This document shows, piece after piece, positions 8,261 through 16,834 of a stretch of 64,000 nucleotides of DNA. The stretch covers positions 2,852,001 through 2,916,000 of the forward strand of contig NZ_JACCBB010000001.1 of assembly GCF_013409345.1 (NCBI RefSeq). The letters are read 5' to 3'. The DNA is from Kineococcus aurantiacus (GTDB lineage Bacteria > Actinomycetota > Actinomycetes > Actinomycetales > Kineococcaceae). The first letter of the stretch is position 1, and every line of letters begins with the position of its first letter. The position numbers and the translations under genes are program-made. Below the pieces are notes generated by a model. That model did no database searches, was not told the origin of the DNA, and saw only the letters and a program-made list of their open reading frames with translations.

Positions 8261-9259
8261 TCAGACCGCGACGGTGGACTCGCGGACGACGAGGCGGGTC
8301 GGCATGGTCGTGGTGCCGGGGGAGGGGTCGCCGGCCACGGCTTCCAGCAGCAGTTCCCCGGCGCGCCGGCCCAGGGCCTCCAGGCCCAGGTTCACGGTCG
8401 TCAGCGGTGGGCGGGAGGCCAGGGCGATGACGTCCCAGTCGTCGAACCCGACGACGGCGACGTCCTGCGGCACCCGGCGCCCGGCGTCGCGCAGCCCGTC
8501 GCAGACCCCGCGGGCGATCTGGTCGCTGCCGCAGGTGACGGCGTCGACGTCGGGGTGCCGGCGCAGCAGCAGGTCCGCGGCCAGCCGTCCCCACCGCTCG
8601 CTCCAGTCCCCGTGCAGCACCGGGCCCACGAGCGCCCCGCCCGCGGTCCGCTCCACCGCGGCGCGCCGGACCTGGGTGGCGTGGTGGTCGGCCGGGCCGG
8701 TGACGTGGGCGACGCGGCGCCGGCCGAGGTCGAGGACGTGCTGGACGGCGGCGGTGGCCCCGCCGGCCTGGTCGGCGACGAGGGAGGTGTCGCGCGGGTC
8801 CTGGGAGGGGGTGAAGGCGTAGACGACGGGGACGGGCGCGGCCAGCCGGGGGCGGGGGTCGGTGCGGCGGCCGGTGACGATGATGCCGTCCACGCGCCGG
8901 GCCAGGAGGGTGCGCAGGTAGTGCTGCTCGCGCAGCGGGTCGTCGCGGCTGTCGCACAGCAGGACGCTCATCTCCCCGGCGCCGAGGGCGTTCTCGGCGC
9001 CGAGCATGACGGGGATGGAGAAGCGGCCGAAGCTGTCGGTGGTGATGAGCCCGACGGTGTAGCTGCGGCCGGAGGACAGCCCGCGCCCGAGGGGGTCGGG
9101 GGTGAAGCCGAGCTGCTCGGCGGCGCGGCGCACCCGCTCGCGCGTCTCGGCGCGCAGCTGGCCGGTGCCGTTGAGGGCCTTGGAGGCGGTGCCGGCCGAG
9201 ACGCCCGCCAGCGCCGCGACGTCCACGATCCGTGCCGGAACGACGCTTTCCGTCACCAT
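8261..9259 (-). CDS. LacI family transcriptional regulator of the arabinoside operon
   Basis: The 332-residue protein has the N-terminal LacI helix-turn-helix (IVDVAALAGVSAGTASKALNG), the hinge region RRAAEQLGFTPDPLGRGL, and a periplasmic-binding-protein-like sensor domain to the end (DAVTCGSDQIARGV, DVAVVGFDD, TTVNLGLEALGRRA). It is divergent from the GH127/ABC operon and probably represses it until a sugar, perhaps an arabinose oligosaccharide, binds. The ATG at 9259 has a strong ribosome site GGAGGT three bases upstream on the minus strand. A LacI-type palindrome lies at 9336-9347 over the start point of the target operon. Confidence 0.9.
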   Translation of the reverse strand: MVTESVVPARIVDVAALAGVSAGTASKALNGTGQLRAETRERVRRAAEQLGFTPDPLGRGLSSGRSYTVGLITTDSFGRFSIPVMLGAENALGAGEMSVLLCDSRDDPLREQHYLRTLLARRVDGIIVTGRRTDPRPRLAAPVPVVYAFTPSQDPRDTSLVADQAGGATAAVQHVLDLGRRRVAHVTGPADHHATQVRRAAVERTAGGALVGPVLHGDWSERWGRLAADLLLRRHPDVDAVTCGSDQIARGVCDGLRDAGRRVPQDVAVVGFDDWDVIALASRPPLTTVNLGLEALGRRAGELLLEAVAGDPSPGTTTMPTRLVVRESTVAV

Positions 9260-9299
9260 CGACCTCCAAGTCCGGGGATTCGCAGCAGGTTACCGCGTC

Positions 9300-9328
9300 T
9301 TGACGGCGGCGGGAGCGAGTCCTACGGT
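9300..9328 (+). promoter_or_regulatory. promoter of the GH127/ABC operon
   Basis: A -35 TTGACG (9300-9305) and -10 TACGGT (9323-9328) are 17 bp apart. Transcription should start near 9335. Confidence 0.65.
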
Positions 9329-9335
9329 CATCGCA

Positions 9336-9347
9336 GAAAACGTGTTC
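9336..9347. promoter_or_regulatory. LacI-type operator
   Basis: GAAAACGTGTTC is a palindrome with central CG and one mismatch, the usual LacI-family form. It covers the predicted start point of the operon, a position that fits repression by the divergent LacI protein. Confidence 0.6.
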
Positions 9348-9389
9348 CGACTTTTCCGGGCACCGCTTCCCGACCTCGATGGAGAGCTG

Positions 9390-11333
9390 ATGACCAGCAC
9401 GACCGCTGGACCCGCCGTGACCAACGCCCCCGCCGCGCCGACCGCCGCGGCCGCCGTCGCGCTGCACCCCGTCCCCCTCGGCGCCTCGCGCAGCACCGCC
9501 GGGTTCTGGTTCGACCGCATGCAGGCCAACCGCCGCCAGGCCCTGCGCACCGGCTACGAGAAGCTCGAGACGGCCGGGAACCTGCGCAACCTGCGCATCG
9601 CCGCGGGCCGGGAGCAGGGCGAGGTCAAGGGCCCGATCTTCATGGACTCCGACGTCTACAAGTGGCTCGAGGCCGCCGGGTGGGAGTACGGGCGCGAGGC
9701 CGACGAGGAGGTCCTCGGCTGGATCCGCGAGATCACCGACGTCGTCGCCGCCGCCCAGGCCCCCGACGGCTACCTCGACTCCGTGCAGCAGGTCCGCGGG
9801 AAGGGCGAGCGCTACACCGGCCTGCACTGGAGCCACGAGCACTACTGCGCCGGGCACCTGTTCCAGGCCGCCGTCGCGGTCCACCGCAGCACCGGCGAGA
9901 CCGGGCTGCTCGACGTGGCCGTGCGCCTGGCCGACCACCTCGTCGCCACCTTCGGGCCCGGCCGCAACGAGGAGGTCGACGGGCACCCCGTCGTCGAGAT
10001 GGGCCTGGTCGAGCTGTACCGCGAGACCGGGAAGCAGGAGTACCTGGACCTGGCCCGCTGGTTCGTCGACGCCCGCGGCCACGCCAGCATCCAGGCCGAG
10101 CACGGCGCCGACCCCACGTACTTCTCCGACCGCGTCCCCGTGCGCGAGGCGACCAGCCCCGAGGGCCACTCGGTGCGGGCGGTGTACTTCACCGCCGGCG
10201 CCGCCGACGTGGCCGCCGAGACCGGCGACACCGAGCTGCGCGACGCCCTCGTGCGGCAGTGGGAGGGGATGCTCGCCTCCAAGACGTACGTCACCGGCGG
10301 CATCGGCTCGCGCTGGGACTGGGAGCAGTTCGGCGACCACCACGAACTCCCGCCGGACCGCGCCTACGCCGAGACGTGCGCCGCCATCGGCAGCGTCCAG
10401 TGGACCTGGCGGCTGCTGCTGGCCACCGGGGAGGCCCGGTACGCCGACCTCGTCGAGCGCACCCTCTACAACGCGTTCCTGCCCGGGGTCTCCCTGGCCG
10501 GGACGGAGTACTTCTACGTCAACGCCCTGCAGCTGCGCCACGGCGCCCACGCCGAGGAGGAGCGCAGCGTCGCGAACGGCCGGCGGCCGTGGTTCGACTG
10601 CGCCTGCTGCCCGCCGAACATCATGCGCACGCTGTCCTCGCTGGACGCCTACGTCGCCACGCGCTCGGAGACCGGCGGGGTGCCCGGCGTGCAGGTCCAC
10701 CAGTACACGACGGGCACGATCGAGGCGGCCGGGGCGAGCCTGCGGGTCACCACCGACTACCCGTGGGACGGGACCGTCCGCGTCGAGGTCGAGCGCAGCC
10801 CCGGGGAGTTCGAGCTGGCCCTGCGCGTGCCGGCCTGGGCGCAGGGCGCCTCGGCCACCGTGGCCGGGACCGCGCTCGACGTGACCCCGGGGGAGTACCT
10901 GCGGGTGCGCCGGGAGTTCGCCGCCGGCGACGTCGTGGAACTGGTCCTGCCGATGACCGTGCGCGTCGTGGAGGCCGACCCCCGCGTCGACGCCGTCCGC
11001 GGCAGCGTCGTCGTCGAGCGCGGCCCGCTGGTGTACGCCGTCGAGCAGGCCGACCTGCCCGACGGCCTGCCCGCCGACGACGTGCGCGTCCGGGTCGCCG
11101 AGGTGCGCACCGCGCAGGCCGAGCACCGCCCCGACCTGCTCGAGGGCGTCACCGTCCTGCACCTGCCGGTGCACGCCGCGCTCGCGGCGGGCACCACCCC
11201 GCTGTACCGCCCGGCCGGGGACGACCCGGCTCCGCAGGCGGCGGCCGAGACGCAGGTCGTCCCGGCCATCCCCTACTACGCGTGGGCCAACCGGGACCTC
11301 GGGGCCATGCGCGTCTGGTTGCCGCGGGCCTGA
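9390..11333 (+). CDS. GH127 beta-L-arabinofuranosidase
   Basis: The 647-residue protein is the length usual for GH127, whose characterised members release L-arabinose from beta-L-arabinofuranosides such as those of plant extensins and arabinans. The zinc-site residues can be seen: YAETCAAIGS (Glu and first Cys, near residue 327) and FDCACCPPN (Cys pair, near residue 408), the set that holds zinc and supplies the nucleophilic Cys in family members. A C-terminal beta-sandwich region follows. No signal peptide is seen, so it acts in the cytoplasm on imported sugars. ATG 9390 has ribosome site GGAGAG. It is the first gene of an operon with the importer genes that follow. Confidence 0.88.
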   Translation: MTSTTAGPAVTNAPAAPTAAAAVALHPVPLGASRSTAGFWFDRMQANRRQALRTGYEKLETAGNLRNLRIAAGREQGEVKGPIFMDSDVYKWLEAAGWEYGREADEEVLGWIREITDVVAAAQAPDGYLDSVQQVRGKGERYTGLHWSHEHYCAGHLFQAAVAVHRSTGETGLLDVAVRLADHLVATFGPGRNEEVDGHPVVEMGLVELYRETGKQEYLDLARWFVDARGHASIQAEHGADPTYFSDRVPVREATSPEGHSVRAVYFTAGAADVAAETGDTELRDALVRQWEGMLASKTYVTGGIGSRWDWEQFGDHHELPPDRAYAETCAAIGSVQWTWRLLLATGEARYADLVERTLYNAFLPGVSLAGTEYFYVNALQLRHGAHAEEERSVANGRRPWFDCACCPPNIMRTLSSLDAYVATRSETGGVPGVQVHQYTTGTIEAAGASLRVTTDYPWDGTVRVEVERSPGEFELALRVPAWAQGASATVAGTALDVTPGEYLRVRREFAAGDVVELVLPMTVRVVEADPRVDAVRGSVVVERGPLVYAVEQADLPDGLPADDVRVRVAEVRTAQAEHRPDLLEGVTVLHLPVHAALAAGTTPLYRPAGDDPAPQAAAETQVVPAIPYYAWANRDLGAMRVWLPRA

Positions 11334-11357
11334 GGCCCGGGTTCTGGAGGAGGTGCG

Positions 11358-12671
11358 ATGGAGCTCCACCGCAGGGACGTCCTCGGGCTGGGCGGGCTCG
11401 CCGCCCTGGCAGCGCTGCTGCCGGGGTGCGCGTCCGCCCTGCCCGAGGCGGACGTCAGCGCCGCCGGTTTCGGTCAGGACGCCACCGGGACCGTGCGGCT
11501 GTGGTGCCGGGCCGCGACGGTCGTCGGGGTCCGGCAGGTCGTCGACGCGTTCAACGCCTCCCAGGACGCGGTGACCGTCGAGGTCACCCCCGTCCTGGAC
11601 GGGCAGTACGTCACCAAGCTCGCCACCGCGATCCGGGGCGGGAACGTGCCCGACATCGTCGACATCGACGACATCAACTCGATGCTGTTCATCTACCGCG
11701 ACTCCTTCACCGACCTGACGCCGCTGGTGCAGCAGCTCGACTTCGCCGCGCAGCTCAACCCCGGCCAGCTCGGCCTGGCGACGCGGGACGGCAAGCACTA
11801 CGGCGTCCCCTACATCGCGGACAACTCGGCGCTGTTCTACAACACCGAGCTGTTCGAGCGGGCCGGTCTGGACCCGCTGGAGCAGACCCAGGACCTCGAC
11901 GGGCTGCTGGAGGCCGCGCGGGCGATCGGCGCCCTCGGGGACGGCACCTACGGCTGGTCGGTCGACGCGAACGCCGCGGGCATCCTCGGGTTCGTCGTCC
12001 AGCCGCACATCTGGGCGGCGAAGGCCCCGAACATCGTCGGCGACGTCGGGGAGCAGCGCGGGGCGATGGCCGGCAACGACGCCGTGCGCCGCACGTTCGA
12101 GTTCTACCGGACGCTGTGGACCGAGGAGCTGATGCCGAAGAACAACTTCGCCGGCGACGGCTCGCGCTGGGGCGCGGACTTCCGGGACGGCACGGTCGGG
12201 ATGATCCCGGCGAACTTCTCCGTCGCGGTGCTCAACGCCGCGCCGGAGATGCAGGCCAAGACCGGGGTCGTGCTGCTGCCCGGCCCCGACGGCGGCCGGG
12301 CGACCTTCGCCGGCGGGGACAACCTCTGCATCCCGCGCGGGGCGGCGAACGCCTCGGGCGCGTGGCAGTTCGCCAAGTTCGCCCTCGACCTGCCGCAGCA
12401 GACGAAGCTGCCCGCCGGCGGGTACATCCCCGTCCGCTCCGACGCCGCGACCCCGCAGTACCGGCAGGAGTTCCCGCTGGCCGTCGCGCCGCTGGACGGG
12501 ATCGCGGGGGCCTACGCCCCCACGACGCTCGCCTACAACCTGCTGTTCAACCAGCAGGACTCGCCGTGGATCGCGGCGTTCCGCCGGGCCGTCTTCGACG
12601 GGGACCTGGACGGGGCGCTGGCCCAGGGCCAGAAGGACTTCGACCGCATCCTGGAACAGGCGCAACTGTGA
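11358..12671 (+). CDS. ABC sugar importer, solute-binding lipoprotein
   Basis: The 437-residue protein is a CUT1-type extracellular sugar-binding protein. It begins with an RR-containing lipoprotein signal (ALLPGC, Cys about residue 27) and continues with the family pattern VVDAFNASQDAVTVEVTPV, GNVPDIVDIDD, HYGVPYIADNSALFYN, and a hydrophobic-aromatic ligand region further on (GDNLCIPRGAANASGAWQF). It should capture the oligosaccharide cut by the GH127 enzyme encoded 24 bp upstream. The ATG at 11358 has a good ribosome site (GGAGG). Its stop overlaps the next start by four bases (GTGA). Confidence 0.88.
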   Translation: MELHRRDVLGLGGLAALAALLPGCASALPEADVSAAGFGQDATGTVRLWCRAATVVGVRQVVDAFNASQDAVTVEVTPVLDGQYVTKLATAIRGGNVPDIVDIDDINSMLFIYRDSFTDLTPLVQQLDFAAQLNPGQLGLATRDGKHYGVPYIADNSALFYNTELFERAGLDPLEQTQDLDGLLEAARAIGALGDGTYGWSVDANAAGILGFVVQPHIWAAKAPNIVGDVGEQRGAMAGNDAVRRTFEFYRTLWTEELMPKNNFAGDGSRWGADFRDGTVGMIPANFSVAVLNAAPEMQAKTGVVLLPGPDGGRATFAGGDNLCIPRGAANASGAWQFAKFALDLPQQTKLPAGGYIPVRSDAATPQYRQEFPLAVAPLDGIAGAYAPTTLAYNLLFNQQDSPWIAAFRRAVFDGDLDGALAQGQKDFDRILEQAQL

Positions 12672-13582
12672 GCACCCTCACCCGTGACCCGGCGTCCCTC
12701 GACCGCAACCCCAGGTCCCTCACCCACCCCGCCCGCACCGGGCTCCTGCTGACCCTGCCGGCGCTGGCGTTCGTCACGGTCTTCGTCCTGGTGCCGCTGG
12801 CCTTCGCGGTCTACATGTCGCTGACGAACTGGCCGCTCATCGGTTCCTACGACTTCATCGGCCTGGGCAACTACGCCGCCATCGCCTCCGACCCGGTCTT
12901 CTGGAAGTCGGTGGGCTACACGCTCGTCTACACCGCGGTCGTCACGCTGCCCATCCTCGTCCTGGGGTACGTCCTGGCCGTGGTCGTGCGCAGCAACCGG
13001 CGCTTCTCCACGGTGTTCCGGACGATCTTCTTCGTCCCCTACGTCGTGGGCCTGACGACGCTGAGCTTCCTCATGGTGCTGGAGGCGCAGCCGGGCTCCG
13101 GCATGGTCAACGTCGTGCTGGAGACGCTGGGGATCACCGACGGGACGACGGCCTGGCTGGCCGACGGGCCGCTGGCCACCGGCCTGATCTGCGTGATGAT
13201 CGTGTGGGCCGTCTCGGGCCTGACGATGGTCCTGCTCATGGGCGGCATGCAGGGCATCCCGCGCGACGTCTACGAGTCCGCCGAGATGGACGGGGCCTCG
13301 TGGTGGCAGCGCGAGCGCAGCATCACGATCCCCATGCTGCGCCGCACGATCGCGATGAGCCTGGTCATCTCCGTCATCGGATCCCTGCTGGCCTTCACCC
13401 AGTTCTACGTCCTCACCCGCGGCGGCCCGGGCACGGACACCCAGACCGTCGTCATGTACGTCTACCAGCGCGGTTTCGTGCAGCTGCAGCTCGGCGCCGC
13501 GTCCGCCCTGTCCATCGTCCTGGTCGTCGTCATCGGCCTGGTGACCGCGGCCCAGTTCCGGCTGCTGCGCGAGAAGGAGTGA
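12668..13582 (+). CDS. ABC sugar importer, permease (MalF type)
   Basis: The 304-residue protein has six membrane segments after a short cytoplasmic N-terminus, as in CUT1 permeases. The EAA loop that contacts the ATPase reads YESAEMDGASWWQRERSITI near residue 200. It starts with GTG 12668 inside the stop of the binding-protein gene, showing translational coupling, and ends five bases before the partner permease. No ATPase gene is in the operon, so a shared MsiK-like ATPase encoded elsewhere is expected. Confidence 0.88.
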   Translation: MSTLTRDPASLDRNPRSLTHPARTGLLLTLPALAFVTVFVLVPLAFAVYMSLTNWPLIGSYDFIGLGNYAAIASDPVFWKSVGYTLVYTAVVTLPILVLGYVLAVVVRSNRRFSTVFRTIFFVPYVVGLTTLSFLMVLEAQPGSGMVNVVLETLGITDGTTAWLADGPLATGLICVMIVWAVSGLTMVLLMGGMQGIPRDVYESAEMDGASWWQRERSITIPMLRRTIAMSLVISVIGSLLAFTQFYVLTRGGPGTDTQTVVMYVYQRGFVQLQLGAASALSIVLVVVIGLVTAAQFRLLREKE

Positions 13583-13586
13583 CCCG

Positions 13587-14510
13587 ATGGCCACGTTGAC
13601 GAGGGCGGGCCGCCCGCAGGACCTGCGGGTGCGGCGGACGGGGACGGGCGGCGCACCGGCCGCGGGCCGGGCCGAGACCCGCACGAAGCTGACGCTGTAC
13701 TGGCTCGGCGGCACGCTCGCCGCGCTGGTGTTCCTGGTGCCGCTGGCCTGGTCGGTCCTGCGGTCGTTCCAGTCCAACGACGCGATCGTCGCGACCGACC
13801 CCAGCGCGCGGGACCTGTTCTCCCTCACCACCGCGAACTTCTCGGCCCTGTTCAGCAGCGACCTGGACATCCTGCGGTCGGTGGGCAACAGCCTCGTCGT
13901 CGCGATCAGCACCGCGGTCCTCACCGCGGTGGTGGCGACGCTGGCCGGGTACGGCTTCGGGCGGTTCCGCTTCCGCGGCCGCAACGTCCTGTTCGGCGTC
14001 GTCGTGGTGACGATGATGGTGCCGTTCCAGGCGATCATCACCCCGCTGTACCTGCAGATGAACGCCATGGGCCTGACCGACTCCCGGCTGGGGCTGGTGC
14101 TCTTCTACACGACGGTGAACCTGCCGTTCGGGGTGTTCGTCATGCGCAACGCGTTCGAGACGATCCCCGCCGAGATCGAGGACTCCGCCCGCGTCGACGG
14201 CGCGGGCACGATGCGGGCGCTGGTGTCGGTGCTGCGCCCGATGCTGATCCCCGGGATGGCGACCAGTGCGCTGTACGCGTTCCTGGCCAGCTGGACCGAG
14301 TTCCTCGGGGCGCTCACGTTCCTCACCGACGACCGCCTCTACACGCTGCCGCTGTCGCTGGTGAACCTGCAGTCCGGGGCGTACGGGGCCGTGAACTACG
14401 GCTACCTCGTGGCCGGGGCCGTCGTGGCGATGGTGCCGTGCGTCGTCCTCTACGTCGCGCTGCAGCGGTTCTACGTCGCCGGCCTGGCCTCGGGCGCCGT
14501 CAAGGGCTGA
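13587..14510 (+). CDS. ABC sugar importer, permease (MalG type)
   Basis: The 307-residue partner permease has a Gly/Ala/Arg-rich cytoplasmic N-terminus of about 35 residues, then six membrane segments. The EAA loop reads EIEDSARVDGAGTMRALVSV near residue 195. It forms the membrane channel with the product of 12668-13582. It is the last gene of the operon and is followed by a strong hairpin. The ATG at 13587 follows the previous stop by four bases. Confidence 0.88.
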   Translation: MATLTRAGRPQDLRVRRTGTGGAPAAGRAETRTKLTLYWLGGTLAALVFLVPLAWSVLRSFQSNDAIVATDPSARDLFSLTTANFSALFSSDLDILRSVGNSLVVAISTAVLTAVVATLAGYGFGRFRFRGRNVLFGVVVVTMMVPFQAIITPLYLQMNAMGLTDSRLGLVLFYTTVNLPFGVFVMRNAFETIPAEIEDSARVDGAGTMRALVSVLRPMLIPGMATSALYAFLASWTEFLGALTFLTDDRLYTLPLSLVNLQSGAYGAVNYGYLVAGAVVAMVPCVVLYVALQRFYVAGLASGAVKG

Positions 14511-14533
14511 CGGGGCACCGGGCCGGGCGACGC

Positions 14534-14579
14534 AGGAGGGGGTGGTCACCGCGGGAACCCGCGGCGGCCACCCCCTCCT
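14534..14579. terminator. hairpin terminator between convergent genes
   Basis: Perfect 12-bp arms AGGAGGGGGTGG (14534-14545) and CCACCCCCTCCT (14568-14579) enclose a second 7-bp stem CCGCGGG/CCCGCGG with a two-base loop. It serves the ABC operon and the convergent gene at 14592. Confidence 0.7.
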
Positions 14580-14591
14580 CGTGCCGGTGGG

Positions 14592-15239
14592 TCAGGGCGC
14601 CCAGCTGAAGATGCCGGGCACGCGGAACGTGCGGTCGGGGGTCCCGCCCTCGCCGTCGAACCCGACGGTGATGCCGAAGACCTTCGCGTGCAGCAGGGTC
14701 GTGGGGCGCTTCCCGCACACGCCGTACTCGGCCGGCGTGGGGAACTCCAGGGTGGCGACGAGCTTGGCGGAGTTCGAGTCGATCCGGGTGTACCCGTTGA
14801 CGTCCGAGTACGGCGTCGCGGGGAGGATCGGCAGCGTGCTCTTGACCAGCCGGGGGCGCGGGTCGTCCCCGCACGCCACGGCGGCGTGCATCCGGGCCGA
14901 ACCGCGGCTACCGACGGAGCCGAGCCCGGAGATCGGGCAGCCCTCCGCGCTGGTCTCGTCGTCGCACGCGACGACGCCGCCGAAGGCGTCGAAACCGGTC
15001 AGCGTGAGCCGCAGGTCGACGTACCCGCAGTCGCTGATGGGCGGGTAGTCCGTCGTGCACTTCGGGTAGATCGGCGTGTCGGCGGGGCCGTAGGTCTCGA
15101 CCTGGGCCGAGGCGAGCTGGACCGTCGGCGCGGTCGTGCCGGTGGTGGTGCCGGTGGCCGCGCCCGCCGGGGCGGCGGCCGCGACGGTGAGCGCGAGCGC
15201 GGTGGCGAGCGCCCCGGCGGCGGCGGTGGTGCGTTTCAC
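14592..15239 (-). CDS. small secreted protein of unknown function
   Basis: I do not recognise a family. The 215-residue protein begins with a classic Sec signal (KR, then an Ala/Leu-rich core, cleavage about APAGAATG near residue 30) and a Thr/Gly linker. The mature part has about six Cys (KCTTDYPPISDC, VVACDDETSAEGC, VACGDD, YGVCGK), suggesting disulfides and an extracellular beta-rich fold. The frame is open upstream to 15323, but GTG 15239 has an ideal ribosome site (GGGGGG) and begins the signal peptide, so it is chosen. The nearest genes give no functional hint. Confidence 0.7.
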   Translation of the reverse strand: MKRTTAAAGALATALALTVAAAAPAGAATGTTTGTTAPTVQLASAQVETYGPADTPIYPKCTTDYPPISDCGYVDLRLTLTGFDAFGGVVACDDETSAEGCPISGLGSVGSRGSARMHAAVACGDDPRPRLVKSTLPILPATPYSDVNGYTRIDSNSAKLVATLEFPTPAEYGVCGKRPTTLLHAKVFGITVGFDGEGGTPDRTFRVPGIFSWAP

Positions 15240-15354
15240 TGGTTCCCCCCGAGTGAGTGCTGGGGACCCACCCCCATGGGCCCGGACAGCAGTGTGACCG
15301 TCACCCGCTGTCACTGCAAGCAACTTGGACTACTCCGCGCGGGTGAACTCAGGC

Positions 15355-15370
15355 GGCGGTCCGGACCGCC
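15355..15370. terminator. 16-bp perfect palindrome at the end of the MocR gene
   Basis: GGCGGTCCGGACCGCC is an uninterrupted palindrome touching the stop codon of the MocR gene. It may end that transcript, but it has no loop or T run. Confidence 0.3.
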
Positions 15371-16791
15371 TACACCAGCACTTCCAGGGGCCGCAGCAAC
15401 GGCCCGGACGTCCGGACCTCCTCCCACGCGCGGGCCAGCCGCTGGACCGCCGGCGCGACGGCGTCGACGTCGAGGCCGAAGGGCAGCCGCAGGTAGCGCT
15501 CGAACTCCCCGTCGAGGCCGAAGCGGGGCCCGGCGGTGACCAGGACGCCGCGACGCCGCGCCGCCAGGGCCAGCGCCGAGCTGGTGGCCGTGCCGAGGTT
15601 CACCCACAGGGCCAGCCCCCCGCTCACGCCGGGGACCCGCCACTGCGGCAGCACCTCCGCCAGTTCCGCGACGAGGGCGTCGCGGCGCGAGCGCAGGGCG
15701 CGGCGGCGGCCGACGAGGACGTCGTCGAGCCGGGGCAGGCAGCGGGCCACGACGAGCTGCTCCAGGACGGGGGTGCCCAGTTCCCACGGCGACCGGTGCG
15801 CGGCCAGGTGCCGGACGGTCGCGGCGTCGGCGCGGACCCAGCCGATCCGCAGCCCGCCCCACAGCGACTTGGCGGCCGAGCCGACGTGCAGGACGTCCGC
15901 GGGGAACGGGGTGGACCGCGCCGGCGGGTCGATCGCGAGGTCGGCGGTCGTCTCGTCGACGACGAGCCGGGTCCCGTACCGCCGCGCCAGTTCCACGACC
16001 CTCGCCCGCTGCGCCGCGGGCATCACCGCGCCGGTCGGGTTCTGGAACGTCGGCATCAGGTAGGCCAGGGCGGGCCGCGTCCGGGCGAAGGCGTCCTCCA
16101 GGGCGTCCGCGTCCCACCCGCCGGGCCGCTCGCCGTGCGCGGCGGTGACCGGCACGGCGACGAGCCGCCCGCCGGCGGCGCGGGCCGCGTCGAGGGCGTG
16201 CGGGTAGCCGGGGCTCTCGACGAGGACTCGGTCGCCCGGGGTCAGGACGCTGCGGCAGACCAACCCGACGGCGTGCTGGGCGCCGAGGGTCACGAGCACC
16301 TCGTCCGGGGTCGTGGGCAGGCCGCGGGCGGTGTACCGCGCGGCCAGCGCGGTGCGCAGCTCGGGGACCCCGAGCAGTTCGTACCCGTCGCCGCGCAGGT
16401 GGTCGGCGGCGTCGTCGACGGCCGCCCGCAGCGCCTCCTGGACCTCCGGCGCCGCCGGCAGCACGGCCCGGGTGAGGTCGAAGGTGGCCGAGGCCAGGGG
16501 GTGCGGCTCGACGGCGGGTCCGGTGGCGGGCAGCACCAGGACGCTGCCCGACCCGCGGACGCTGCGCAGCAGCCCCTCCTCGCGCAGCCGCGCGTAGGCG
16601 GCCGCGACGGTGGTGCGGCTGACGCCGAGCGCCGCGGCGAGCTCCCGCTCGGCGGGCAGCCGGGTCCCGGAGGCGATGCGGCCGTCGACGAGCAGCAGCC
16701 GGATGCGCCCGGCGAGCGCGCGCAGGGCCGGTCCGTCGTCGCGCCACCGGCCGAGGAGGTGGCGCAGGCTGGACGCGGAGAGGGTGGGCAC
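15370..16791 (-). CDS. MocR/PdxR-type regulator (GntR HTH plus aminotransferase domain)
   Basis: The 473-residue protein has an N-terminal GntR winged helix (LPAERELAAALGVSRTTVAAAYARLREEG, residues about 40-75), a linker, and a type I aminotransferase domain that binds PLP as a sensor. The PLP lysine is in SAAKSLWGGLRIGW, with NPTGAVMP and the DE in VVDETTADL also present. MocR proteins control pyridoxal phosphate synthesis or amino-compound use. It is divergent from a YczE-type membrane protein, a pairing known for MocR genes. The start GTG 16791 is supported by TACGGT six bases upstream. Confidence 0.88.
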   Translation of the reverse strand: MPTLSASSLRHLLGRWRDDGPALRALAGRIRLLLVDGRIASGTRLPAERELAAALGVSRTTVAAAYARLREEGLLRSVRGSGSVLVLPATGPAVEPHPLASATFDLTRAVLPAAPEVQEALRAAVDDAADHLRGDGYELLGVPELRTALAARYTARGLPTTPDEVLVTLGAQHAVGLVCRSVLTPGDRVLVESPGYPHALDAARAAGGRLVAVPVTAAHGERPGGWDADALEDAFARTRPALAYLMPTFQNPTGAVMPAAQRARVVELARRYGTRLVVDETTADLAIDPPARSTPFPADVLHVGSAAKSLWGGLRIGWVRADAATVRHLAAHRSPWELGTPVLEQLVVARCLPRLDDVLVGRRRALRSRRDALVAELAEVLPQWRVPGVSGGLALWVNLGTATSSALALAARRRGVLVTAGPRFGLDGEFERYLRLPFGLDVDAVAPAVQRLARAWEEVRTSGPLLRPLEVLV

Positions 16792-16797
16792 CAGGCC

Positions 16798-16803
16798 ACC
16801 GTA
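16798..16803 (-). promoter_or_regulatory. -10 element TACGGT of the MocR gene
   Basis: Read on the minus strand, TACGGT stands six bases before GTG 16791, indicating a leaderless mRNA. The 43-bp gap also holds TTGGA-N5-TCCAA (16831-16845), which runs into the start of the divergent gene and could be a regulator site. Confidence 0.45.
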
Positions 16804-16834
16804 CTCGGATTGGCACTGTCGAAGGGGGTGTTGG

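Noticed and set aside
9379-9390. A three-codon ATG frame ending in the TGATG overlap at the GH127 start
   Set aside because: ATG-GAG-AGC-TGA could be a leader peptide, but it has no special codons and its bases are the ribosome site GGAGAG.
8555-13582. A very long plus-strand open frame running into the permease gene
   Set aside because: Only its last 305 codons (12668-13582) encode a recognisable protein. The rest is out of frame with the LacI, GH127 and binding-protein genes.
14592-15323. Longer form of the small secreted protein
   Set aside because: Starting at 15323 would bury the signal peptide 28 residues inside; GTG 15239 has an ideal ribosome site.
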